This document shows, piece by piece, positions 32,943 to 41,067 of a stretch of DNA of 64,000 nt. The DNA comes from an uncultured Lachnospiraceae bacterium. GTDB taxonomy: Bacteria > Bacillota > Clostridia > Lachnospirales > Lachnospiraceae. A model generated the notes under the pieces. It made no database searches, was not told where the DNA came from, and was given only the letters and a program-made list of their open reading frames with translations. The stretch is taken from assembly GCA_910587765.1 (NCBI GenBank), contig CAJUNR010000023.1, positions 14,563 through 78,562 of the forward strand. The letters are read 5' to 3'. The first letter of the stretch is position 1. Each line of letters begins with the position of its first letter. The translations under genes were made by a program, and so were the position numbers.

Positions 32943-34259
32943 ATGAACACTGAATTAAAGATGGCGCTGGACATTTTGGAGAGAGAGAAAGATATCAGCA
33001 GGGACGTGATGCTGGATGCCATTGAAAATTCCCTGATCACTGCCTGCAAAGGACATTTCGGCAGGGATACGGATAATTTCCGCGTGTCGATCGACAAGGA
33101 GACCTGCGACTTCCATGTCTATGTGGAGAAGACGGTGGTCGAGGAGCCGGAAAATGATGTGACGGAGATCAGCCTTGCGGCGGCGAAGCTGATCGACAGC
33201 AAATATGAATTGGGAGATATTGTTCAGGAAGAAGTAAAGTCCAGAGAGTTCGGGCGGATCACGACCCAGAACGCGAGAAACGTCATTCTGCAGAAGATCC
33301 GCGAGGAAGAGCGGAAGGTGTTGTTTAATCAGTACTACGGCAAGGAAAAGGATGTCGTCACCGGAGTGGTGCAGCGCTACATCGGCAGAAATGTCAGTGT
33401 GAATCTCGGCAAAGTAGATGCGATTCTGAACGAGAACGAGATGGTGAAGGGAGAAGTGTTCACTCCGACGGAGCGCATCAAAGTCTATATTCTGGAAGTA
33501 AAAGATACAACCAAGGGGCCGAGGATCCTGGTTTCCAGAACCCATCCGGAGCTGGTAAAGCGGCTGTTTGAGTCCGAGGTTACGGAAGTGAGAGACGGGA
33601 CGGTGGAGATCAAGAGCATAGCCAGGGAAGCGGGTTCCCGCACCAAGATTGCGGTCTGGTCCAACGATCCCAATGTGGATCCGGTAGGCGCCTGCGTGGG
33701 CATGAACGGCGCCCGGGTGAACGCCATTGTCAGCGAGCTCAAGGGTGAAAAGATTGATATTATTAACTGGAATGAGAATCCGGCGCTTTTGATCGAGAAT
33801 GCGTTAAGTCCGGCGAAGGTGGTTGTTGTGCTGGCGGATCCGGAGGACAGGACGGCCAAGGTGGTGGTTCCCGATTATCAGTTGTCTCTCGCCATCGGCA
33901 AGGAAGGGCAGAACGCGAGACTTGCGGCGAGGCTGACCGGTTTTAAGATTGATATCAAGAGCGAGAGCCAGGCCAATGCGATCGAGAACTTCTATGAGGG
34001 CTTCTATGACGACGAGGAAGAGGAGTATGAGGAGGACGGCTACGGCGCAGAGGAAGACGGCTACGATTTGGAGGACGACTACGTTTCGGAGGAATATGAG
34101 CCGGAGGACGGCTACGGCGCGGACGAATACGGCCCGGAGGACGGATACGATGCGGATGCGGAGGAGGCCGGGGACGGATACAATCCGGAACGGTATGAAC
34201 AGGAGGATCCGGAAGCATTGGCGGACGAAGAGCAGGAAGTGACAGAGTGGGAGCAGTAA
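32943..34259 (+). CDS. nusA: transcription factor NusA with acidic Tyr-rich tail
   Basis: 438 residues. The NusA core (N-terminal domain, S1, two KH domains) runs to about residue 350, with GVVQRYIGRNVSVNLGKVDA and PVGACVGMNGARVNAIVSEL clear. Beyond it an unusual tail of about 80 residues has repeated Glu/Asp-Gly-Tyr units (DGYGAEEDGYD, PEDGYGADEYGPEDGYDAD). B. subtilis NusA is about 370 residues and lacks such a tail. NusA promotes pausing, termination and antitermination; the tail may contact basic partners such as the Arg-rich IF2 linker encoded downstream, which is speculative. Confidence 0.97.
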   Translation: MNTELKMALDILEREKDISRDVMLDAIENSLITACKGHFGRDTDNFRVSIDKETCDFHVYVEKTVVEEPENDVTEISLAAAKLIDSKYELGDIVQEEVKSREFGRITTQNARNVILQKIREEERKVLFNQYYGKEKDVVTGVVQRYIGRNVSVNLGKVDAILNENEMVKGEVFTPTERIKVYILEVKDTTKGPRILVSRTHPELVKRLFESEVTEVRDGTVEIKSIAREAGSRTKIAVWSNDPNVDPVGACVGMNGARVNAIVSELKGEKIDIINWNENPALLIENALSPAKVVVVLADPEDRTAKVVVPDYQLSLAIGKEGQNARLAARLTGFKIDIKSESQANAIENFYEGFYDDEEEEYEEDGYGAEEDGYDLEDDYVSEEYEPEDGYGADEYGPEDGYDADAEEAGDGYNPERYEQEDPEALADEEQEVTEWEQ

Positions 34260-34525
34260 AAAAGGTACCGATGCGTCAGTGCATCGGATGCGGCGAAAAG
34301 AAGAGCAAACGGGAGATGATACGGATTCTGCGCACGGCGGAGGACGGAATTGTTCTGGATGCCACCGGAAGGAAGAACGGAAGAGGCGCGTATCTGTGCG
34401 GGAAAACGGACTGCCTGAAGAAGGCGGTCAAAACGAAGGGACTGGAGCGGTCTTTGAAAACCGTGATTCCCGCGGAAGTCTATGAGAGTCTGGAAAAGGA
34501 GATAGAAAAGCTTGCAGAGAAATAA
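34247..34525 (+). CDS. YlxR-family RNA-binding protein (RnpM)
   Basis: 92 residues. PMRQCIGCGEKKSKREMIRI and GRKNGRGAYLCGKTDCLKKA are the YlxR/DUF448 signatures, with four cysteines. In B. subtilis the homologue RnpM binds RNase P RNA and modulates its activity. The GTG start overlaps the nusA end by 13 bp; the ATG at 34271 is an alternative start close to MRQCIGCG. Operon position between nusA and the L7Ae gene is canonical. Confidence 0.93.
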   Translation: MGAVKKVPMRQCIGCGEKKSKREMIRILRTAEDGIVLDATGRKNGRGAYLCGKTDCLKKAVKTKGLERSLKTVIPAEVYESLEKEIEKLAEK

Positions 34526-34850
34526 AGTTCTGTCATATCTTGGCCTGGCCACCAGAGCAGGCAGGGTCATGAGCGGAGAATTTTGTGTGGAAAAGTCGGT
34601 GAGACAGCACAGGGCAAAGCTGGTGCTTGTATCAGAAGATGCCTCGGAGACTTCTAAGAAAAATTTTCGCAACATTTGTGCTTACTATCAGGTACCGCTG
34701 TATTTCTTTGGTAGCAGAGAGGAGCTGGGGGCGGCCTGCGGCAAGGCGGCGAGGGTGTCGGCGGCGATAGAAGACGAGGGACTGGCCACGGCGGCAATCC
34801 GGGAGCTGAATCAGAAATCAGGTATTGGAGGTAGTAAGTATGTCGAGTAA
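34512..34850 (+). CDS. L7Ae-family K-turn-binding protein (YlxQ)
   Basis: 112 residues. The L7Ae fold is indicated by VLSYLGLATRAGRVMSGEFCVEKSV, AKLVLVSEDASETSKKN and VPLYFFGSREELGAACGK. Bacterial YlxQ proteins bind kink-turn RNA in vitro. TTG start at 34512, overlapping ylxR by 14 bp and infB by 11 bp, showing tight translational coupling. Confidence 0.92.
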   Translation: MQRNKVLSYLGLATRAGRVMSGEFCVEKSVRQHRAKLVLVSEDASETSKKNFRNICAYYQVPLYFFGSREELGAACGKAARVSAAIEDEGLATAAIRELNQKSGIGGSKYVE

Positions 34851-37710
34851 GAATATCAGGGTGTACGAACTCGCGAAGGAACTGAACAAAACGAGCAGAG
34901 AAGTAATGGCCGTACTGGCAGAGAAAAATATTGAGGTGACAACACATATGGCAACACTGGAAGAGAATCAGGCATCGATGGTGCGTGCGGAACTCGGCGG
35001 AGACAGGCCGGAAAAGGAAGAAAAGCAGACTCGGGAGCAGGAGGGCGCCCAGGCGCAGGAGCCCAAGCCGGCTCCGAGGAAGAAAAAGTTTATCGTTGTG
35101 CATAATCCGGAAAACAGCCGGGATAAGAAGAGCCCGGAACGCAGGAGTCCGGCGAAGAAGCTTCAGGGAGAGCGTCCGCCGAGACGGGAGGCGGGAGCAA
35201 GGCCGGAGGGCAGAACGCAGGCGCAGATCAAGCCTGCGTCCTTAAAGAGCGCGGAGCCGAAGACGGCGGTAAGGCCGGAGGCGAAGCCGGAGCAGAAGAG
35301 CGAGCCAAAACCGGAGAACAGAAAGCCGGAGACGAACGCGGAGACCCGTCCGGCTTCCCGTGCGGAGAATACGACCCGGAGCGCGGGAGAACGTCCGGCC
35401 GCAAACCGTCCGGAAGGAAGAACCGGAGGGCGGCAGGGAGGAAACCGTCCGGGTTATAACCGTGGGGACCGTCCGCAGGGGAACCGTCCGGACGGCAGAC
35501 CGGGGGGAAACCGCCAGGGCTATAATCGCGGAGACCGTCCGCAGGGCGGCCGTCCGGAAGGAAGGCCGGGAGGAGAGCGTCAGGGCTACAACAGGAATAA
35601 CGGCGCGGGAGATCGTCCAAACTATAACCGTGGGGATCGTCCGCAGGGGAACCGTCCGGACGGCAGACCGGGAGGCCAGGGCGGTTACAACAGCCGCGGG
35701 CGTCAGGACCGTCCCCAGGGCGGACGTCCGGACAGCCGGGGAGGCCAGGGCGGAAGGAATACCCTCGGCCGTCAGATGAACAAAGCGTTTGAGACTCCGG
35801 TGGAGACCAAACCGGAGAACAGAAGATACGACAACCGCAATCATCAGAAACAGGAGAAGCAGTATAAGGATGCGGATATCAGCCGTCTGAAAAGCCGGTC
35901 GGGCAGGTTTGTCAGACCGGAGTCGAAACCGGCGGCTGTGAAGAAAGAGAACCTGGAGCCGAAGAAACTGCCGCTGCCGGAGAGCATCAGCATCTCCGAT
36001 CTGGCAGAGCGCATGAAGATTCAGCCTTCCGTTATTATTAAGAAGCTTTTTATGGCAGGAAAAATGCTGACGGTGAACTCCGAGCTGGATTTTGAATCTG
36101 CGGGCGAGATCGCGCTGGAGTACAATTTTGATCCGGAACCGGAAGTGAAAGAGGATGTGATCGGCAAGATGCTGGAGGATCAGGAAGATCCGGAGGAGAC
36201 GCTTGTCGCCAGAGCGCCCGTCGTCTGCGTGATGGGTCATGTAGACCACGGAAAGACGTCTCTTCTGGATGCTATCCGCCATACCAATGTGACGGACAAA
36301 GAAGCCGGAGGCATCACTCAGCATATCGGTGCCTATATGGTGACGGCGGGAGGCAGAGAGATTACGTTTCTGGATACCCCGGGTCATGAGGCGTTTACCG
36401 CCATGCGTATGCGGGGCGCCAGCTCTACGGACATCGCGATTCTGGTGGTCGCGGCAGACGACGGCGTGAAACCGCAGACGATAGAGGCGATCAATCATGC
36501 GAAGGCGGCGGAAGTGGAGATCGTGGTGGCGATTAACAAGATCGACAAACCGGGCGCCAGTGTGGATAAAGTCAAGCAGGAACTGACTGAATACGGCCTG
36601 ATCTCTGAGGACTGGGGCGGGAGCACCATCTGCGTGCCGGTGTCCGCCAAGTCCGGGGAAGGCATTGACGATCTGCTTGACATGGTTCTTCTGACCGCGG
36701 ATGTGCTGGAACTGAGAGCGAATCCGAAACGGCAGGCGAGGGGGCTTGTGATCGAGGCGGAGTTGGACAAAGGAAAAGGTCCGGTGGCGACGGTGCTCGT
36801 ACAGAAGGGTACGCTGCATGTAGGTGATTTTATCGCCGCGGGAGCTTCCTACGGCAAAGTCCGCGCCATGATGGACGACAAGGGACGCCGGGTCAAAGAG
36901 GCCGGTCCTTCCACGCCGGTGGAGATCCTCGGCCTCAACGATGTACCGATGGCAGGCGAGATCTTTGTCTCTCCGACGACAGATAAAGAAGCGAGGAATT
37001 TTGCGGAAACCTTTATCAAGGAGAGCCGGGAAAAGATGTTGGAAGATACGAAGCTTAAAATGTCTCTGGATGATCTGTACTCCCAGATCCAGACCGGCAG
37101 CCTGAAAGAGCTGAACCTGATCATCAAGGCGGATGTAGCAGGAAGCGTGGAGGCGGTGAAGCAGTCGCTTCTGAAACTTTCCAACGAGGAAGTCATTGTC
37201 AAATGCATCCACGGAGGCGTGGGCGCGATCAACGAATCCGATGTGATTCTGGCAAGCGCGTCCAGAGCGATCATTATCGGCTTCAATGTGAAGCCGGACG
37301 CGGCGGCCAAGGATACGGCGGACCGTGAAAAAGTGGATTTAAGACTGTACCGTGTGATTTATGATGCCATCGAGGATGTGGAGCGCGCGATGAAAGGCAT
37401 GCTGGATCCGATTTTCGAGGAGAAGGTCATCGGCCACGCAGAGATCCGTCAGATCTTCAAGGCGTCCGGTGTGGGAAATATTGCCGGTTCCTATGTGCTG
37501 GACGGAATGTTCCAGAGGAACTGCAAAGTGCGTATTACCAGAGAAGGCAAACAGATCCACGAAGGAGAACTGGCTTCATTAAGAAGGTTCAAGGATGACG
37601 TAAAAGAAGTCAAGGCCGGATATGAGTGCGGTCTGGTGTTTGAAAAGTACAACGACATTCAGGAACTGGATATTGTGGAGGCCTATATAATGGTAGAGGT
37701 GCCAAGATAG
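34840..37710 (+). CDS. infB: translation initiation factor IF-2 with Arg/Gly-rich linker
   Basis: 956 residues. The N-terminal IF2N domain (IRVYELAKELNKTSREVMAVL) is followed by a linker of about 330 residues. Its central part (about 190-310) repeats GDRPQGNRPDGRPGG-like units rich in Arg, Gly, Asn and Tyr. The GTPase part has GHVDHGKTSLLDAIR near residue 465, then VAINKIDKPGA and the domain II-IV tail. IF2 places initiator tRNA on the 30S subunit. The ATG at 34840 is chosen because GGAGG at 34827-34831 precedes it by 8 bp. The RGG-like linker is unusual in length and composition and is repetitive at DNA level. Confidence 0.98.
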   Translation: MSSKNIRVYELAKELNKTSREVMAVLAEKNIEVTTHMATLEENQASMVRAELGGDRPEKEEKQTREQEGAQAQEPKPAPRKKKFIVVHNPENSRDKKSPERRSPAKKLQGERPPRREAGARPEGRTQAQIKPASLKSAEPKTAVRPEAKPEQKSEPKPENRKPETNAETRPASRAENTTRSAGERPAANRPEGRTGGRQGGNRPGYNRGDRPQGNRPDGRPGGNRQGYNRGDRPQGGRPEGRPGGERQGYNRNNGAGDRPNYNRGDRPQGNRPDGRPGGQGGYNSRGRQDRPQGGRPDSRGGQGGRNTLGRQMNKAFETPVETKPENRRYDNRNHQKQEKQYKDADISRLKSRSGRFVRPESKPAAVKKENLEPKKLPLPESISISDLAERMKIQPSVIIKKLFMAGKMLTVNSELDFESAGEIALEYNFDPEPEVKEDVIGKMLEDQEDPEETLVARAPVVCVMGHVDHGKTSLLDAIRHTNVTDKEAGGITQHIGAYMVTAGGREITFLDTPGHEAFTAMRMRGASSTDIAILVVAADDGVKPQTIEAINHAKAAEVEIVVAINKIDKPGASVDKVKQELTEYGLISEDWGGSTICVPVSAKSGEGIDDLLDMVLLTADVLELRANPKRQARGLVIEAELDKGKGPVATVLVQKGTLHVGDFIAAGASYGKVRAMMDDKGRRVKEAGPSTPVEILGLNDVPMAGEIFVSPTTDKEARNFAETFIKESREKMLEDTKLKMSLDDLYSQIQTGSLKELNLIIKADVAGSVEAVKQSLLKLSNEEVIVKCIHGGVGAINESDVILASASRAIIIGFNVKPDAAAKDTADREKVDLRLYRVIYDAIEDVERAMKGMLDPIFEEKVIGHAEIRQIFKASGVGNIAGSYVLDGMFQRNCKVRITREGKQIHEGELASLRRFKDDVKEVKAGYECGLVFEKYNDIQELDIVEAYIMVEVPR

Positions 37711-37711
37711 G

Positions 37712-38104
37712 ATGAGAAAAAACAGTATTAAGAATACCCGTATTAACGGAGAAGTCCAGAAAGTGCTTTCGGAGATTATCAGAGGCGGGATCAAGGATCC
37801 GCGGATCAGCCCGCTGACTTCCGTGGTGCAGGTGTATGTGGCTCCCGATCTGAAAACCTGCAGGGCCTATATCAGTGTCCTCGGGGACGAGAAGGCGCAG
37901 AAGGATACCCAGGAGGGACTTCAGAGCGCGGTGGGATATATCCGCCGGCAGCTGGCCCGGGAGCTGAATCTTCGGAATACGCCGGAGATCACCTTTATTC
38001 TGGATCAGTCCATCGAATACGGAGTCAATATGTCGAAACTGATCGACGACGTGATCGGAAACGATGAAAATAACAGCCCGGACGGCGGCGGGAGCGGCGG
38101 TTGA
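37712..38104 (+). CDS. rbfA: ribosome-binding factor A
   Basis: 130 residues. NTRINGEVQKVLSEIIRGGIKDPRISPLTSV and YISVLGD match RbfA, a KH-type protein that helps 16S 5' end maturation and cold growth. The ATG lies 1 bp after the infB stop. The end is low-complexity Gly/Ser (DGGGSGG). Confidence 0.97.
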   Translation: MRKNSIKNTRINGEVQKVLSEIIRGGIKDPRISPLTSVVQVYVAPDLKTCRAYISVLGDEKAQKDTQEGLQSAVGYIRRQLARELNLRNTPEITFILDQSIEYGVNMSKLIDDVIGNDENNSPDGGGSGG

Positions 38105-38145
38105 GAACCGTTGCCCGCTGCCGTGCCGGAGAGATAGAAAAAAGG

Positions 38146-39117
38146 ATGATGAGAGTGAAGCTTGAAAGAGAACTGCAGGGGATCCGCACGGTTGCCATTG
38201 CCGGGCATGTCAGGCCCGACGGCGACTGCGTCGGAGCCTGTATCGGCCTGAAACATTACATCAGAGATAATTTTGCACAGATCGAGGCGGATCTCTGGCT
38301 GGAGCAGCCGGATCCGAAATTTTCCATACTGGAAGGCTTCGACGGGATCCGGGAAGCGGACGGGATTGCCAGAGAATATGACCTGTTTATCGCGCTGGAC
38401 TGCGCGTCCTGTGAGCGGCTGGGGGATGCGAAGCTGTACTTTGACCATGCGAAAAAGACCGTCTGTATCGACCATCATGTCAGTAATCCCGGCTATGCTC
38501 TTGTCAACGAGATTGACAAAGATGCCAGCTCTTCCTGCGAGGTGCTGTGCCGGATGATGGAACCGGAGAAGATTTCAAAGGAGACGGCAGCCGCTCTGTA
38601 CACGGGGATCGCTCACGATACCGGGGTATTTCAGTATGGATGTACGTCCCCGGATACGATGCGGATGGCCGCCATGCTGATGGAGAAGGGGATTCCGTAT
38701 ACGAAGCTTCTGGAGGAGACGTTCTACAAGAAAACCTACCGCCAGAACCAGATTCTCGGCAAGGCGCTTCTGGAAAGCATGCGGATTCTGGACGGCAGAG
38801 GCATTGTAAGCGTAGTGCGCAGAAAGGAACTGACCTTTTTCGGAGTGACGCCGCTGGATCTGGACGGCATCGTCAGCCAGCTCAAGATGACCGAAGGCGT
38901 GGAAGTTGCGATCTTCCTCTATGAGACGGACAATCTGGAATATAAAGTTTCTCTCCGTTCCAGAGAAACGGTGGATGTAAGCGAGGTGGCTTCCTATTTC
39001 GGAGGCGGAGGACATGTGCGGGCGGCGGGAGTGACGATGAAGGGCACCTTCCACGACATTGTCAATAATCTGACCTTACATATCGAACATCAGCTTGCGG
39101 AGCAGGAAGAAGAGTGA
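38146..39117 (+). CDS. nrnA: DHH-family oligoribonuclease / pAp phosphatase (NrnA type)
   Basis: 323 residues from the ATG at 38146 (after GGAGAG); the frame is open to a TTG at 38101 overlapping rbfA. The DHH motifs GHVRPDGDCVGA, ALDCAS, and VCIDHHVSNPG, and the DHHA1 motif FGGGGHVRAAG are all present. NrnA degrades nanoRNA and 3'-phosphoadenosine-5'-phosphate. Its location between rbfA and truB is typical of Firmicutes. Confidence 0.95.
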   Translation: MMRVKLERELQGIRTVAIAGHVRPDGDCVGACIGLKHYIRDNFAQIEADLWLEQPDPKFSILEGFDGIREADGIAREYDLFIALDCASCERLGDAKLYFDHAKKTVCIDHHVSNPGYALVNEIDKDASSSCEVLCRMMEPEKISKETAAALYTGIAHDTGVFQYGCTSPDTMRMAAMLMEKGIPYTKLLEETFYKKTYRQNQILGKALLESMRILDGRGIVSVVRRKELTFFGVTPLDLDGIVSQLKMTEGVEVAIFLYETDNLEYKVSLRSRETVDVSEVASYFGGGGHVRAAGVTMKGTFHDIVNNLTLHIEHQLAEQEEE

Positions 39118-40025
39118 AGAACGGAGTCATTAATATCTATAAGGAGCGCGGCTTTACCTCCCACGATGTGGTGGCAAAGCTGCGCGGAATTTTAAAACAG
39201 AAGAAGATCGGCCATACGGGAACGCTCGATCCGGACGCGGAGGGGGTTCTCCCTGTGTGTCTCGGAACCGGCACGAAGCTGTGCGATATGCTGACGGACA
39301 GAGACAAGACGTACGAGACGGTCCTTTTGCTGGGACAGAGGACGGACACACAGGATGCCGGCGGGAACGTTCTCGAACGCGCAGAGGTGCGCGTGACGGA
39401 AGAAGAGGTCCGGCAGGCGGTTATGAGTTTCGTGGGTCCCTGCGAGCAGATTCCTCCGATGTATTCTGCCTTGAAAGTCGGTGGCCGAAAGCTGTGCGAT
39501 CTGGCCAGAGAGGGGAAGGAAGTGGAGCGCCGGGCGAGGCCGGTGACGATTTACGGCATCCGGATTCAGAGGATCACTCTTCCGGAGGTTCACATGACGG
39601 TTTCCTGTTCCAAGGGGACTTATATCCGTACGCTCTGCCATGATATCGGGGAGCGGCTGGGGTGTCACGGCTGTATGAAGGAGCTGCTGCGGACGAAGGC
39701 AGGCCCCTTTTCGGTTGAAAACAGTCTCCGGCTCGCGCAGGTGGAACGGCTGCGGGACGAGGGGCGGCTGTCGGAAGCGATTCTTCCGGTGGAGCGGATG
39801 TTTGACACGCTGCCCCCGGTCAGGCTGAAGGAGAGAAGCGCGAAACTAGGCCATAACGGGAATCCGTTCCGACCGGCCGATACGCAGGAAGAGGAGGCGC
39901 TGTCCGGACAGGTGCGCGTATACGATTCCCGGGGAGTGTTTGTCGGTATCTATCAATACGACCGGGAGCGGACGCAGTACCGCCCGGTGAAAATGTTTTA
40001 CGAAAAGCAGAGTGAAAAAGTATGA
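39114..40025 (+). CDS. truB: tRNA pseudouridine-55 synthase
   Basis: 303 residues. The catalytic block HTGTLDPDAEGVLPVCLG contains the active-site Asp, followed by TKLCDMLTDRDKTYE and the RNA-binding GTYIRTLCHDIGE. The C-terminal extension resembles a PUA-like end. It makes pseudouridine 55 in the T loop. GTG start overlaps the nrnA stop by 4 bp. Confidence 0.98.
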   Translation: MKNGVINIYKERGFTSHDVVAKLRGILKQKKIGHTGTLDPDAEGVLPVCLGTGTKLCDMLTDRDKTYETVLLLGQRTDTQDAGGNVLERAEVRVTEEEVRQAVMSFVGPCEQIPPMYSALKVGGRKLCDLAREGKEVERRARPVTIYGIRIQRITLPEVHMTVSCSKGTYIRTLCHDIGERLGCHGCMKELLRTKAGPFSVENSLRLAQVERLRDEGRLSEAILPVERMFDTLPPVRLKERSAKLGHNGNPFRPADTQEEEALSGQVRVYDSRGVFVGIYQYDRERTQYRPVKMFYEKQSEKV

Positions 40026-40948
40026 ACTATGTGACGGGAGCAGCGGACTTCCATACAGACAGCCCCTCGGCGGTCAGCCTGGGGAAATTTGACGGACTTC
40101 ACAGAGGGCATCAGAAGCTGATCGGGCGCGTGCTGTCCAAGAAGCAGCAGGGGCTTCTGACCGTCATCTTTACGTTCGAGAAGAATCCGACACGGATGCT
40201 GTCCGGGCTGTCAGGACAGAACATCATGACCAACGAAGAACGCCGGCGGCTTCTGGAGCAGGCCGGAATCGACCATCTTCTGGAGTGCCCCTTCGTGCCC
40301 GAGCTGTCTCATATGGAGCCGGAAACGTTTGTCAGAAAAGTGCTGGCAGAGCGGCTGCATGCGGCTTTTGTGGTGGTGGGGGAAGATTTCCGGTTCGGCT
40401 ATCGGCGGAAAGGGGACGTAAAAACACTGGAAGAACTGGGGAAATCCTACGGCTTCTGTGTGGAGGTGGTTCAGAAGGCGAAGAGCCACGGAAGGGATAT
40501 CAGCAGCACCTATGTCAGGGAAGCGCTGCACGAGGGAAATCTTCCTCTGGCCAACGAGCTTTTGGGGTATCGGTATTTTGTGAGCGGGGAGGTTCTCCAC
40601 GGCAGGCAGATCGGAAGAACGCTGGGGCTTCCGACGACGAATCTTCTGCCCCCGGCGGAGAAGCTTCTGCCGCCCAACGGGGTTTATCTGACGAAGACCC
40701 GGCTGGAGGACGAGGATTTCTACGGAATCACCAACATCGGCTATAAGCCGACGGTAGGAGGAGAGAGCCGCAAAGGAGTGGAGACGTATCTGTTTGACTA
40801 CAGCGGCGATCTCTACGGGAGACATCTGACGGTGGAGTTTCTGGAATTTGAGCGTCCGGAACAGAAATTCAAGTCCCTGGAGGATCTGAAAGCGCGTATT
40901 TTGTCGGATGTGCACTGGGGAAAAAGTAAAATTTGTGTAAAATCTTAA
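40022..40948 (+). CDS. ribF: bifunctional riboflavin kinase / FAD synthetase
   Basis: 308 residues. The N-terminal FAD synthetase part has SLGKFDGLHRGHQKLI, ERRRLLEQAGIDHLLECPF and the SSTYVREAL motif. The C-terminal riboflavin kinase has GRTLGLPTTNL and GVYLTKT, then GITNIGYKPT. It converts riboflavin to FMN and FAD. The ATG overlaps truB by 4 bp and this gene closes the nusA operon. Many flavoproteins in the window depend on its products. Confidence 0.98.
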   Translation: MNYVTGAADFHTDSPSAVSLGKFDGLHRGHQKLIGRVLSKKQQGLLTVIFTFEKNPTRMLSGLSGQNIMTNEERRRLLEQAGIDHLLECPFVPELSHMEPETFVRKVLAERLHAAFVVVGEDFRFGYRRKGDVKTLEELGKSYGFCVEVVQKAKSHGRDISSTYVREALHEGNLPLANELLGYRYFVSGEVLHGRQIGRTLGLPTTNLLPPAEKLLPPNGVYLTKTRLEDEDFYGITNIGYKPTVGGESRKGVETYLFDYSGDLYGRHLTVEFLEFERPEQKFKSLEDLKARILSDVHWGKSKICVKS

Positions 40949-40992
40949 AGAACTTCTTGTAAGTTTTATAAAATTGGAGTAAAGTATAATAG

Positions 40993-41024
40993 AGCGTATG
41001 TAAAATTAAACTACATACGCTTTT
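40993..41024 (+). terminator. terminator after ribF
   Basis: AGCGTATGTA (40993-41002) pairs perfectly with TACATACGCT (41012-41021) and is followed by TTTT. A TATAAT at 40985-40990 just upstream (weak -35 TTTATA at 40964) could also begin a transcript for the next gene whose first bases form this hairpin. Confidence 0.75.
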
Positions 41025-41067
41025 GTGTTGCATACCTGAGGATAAAATACTGTGAGGTAGAGGGATT

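Noticed and set aside
35400..35770. Repeats in infB as a CRISPR or mobile repeat
   Set aside because: Coding, in frame and without unique spacers.
35242..37212. 656-codon minus-strand frame opposite infB
   Set aside because: Low-complexity shadow of the IF2 repeats and GTPase; no family match or ribosome site.
40949..41067. FMN riboswitch or other riboswitch near ribF
   Set aside because: Only a simple terminator hairpin is present, and it lies after the gene; no conserved riboswitch core seen.
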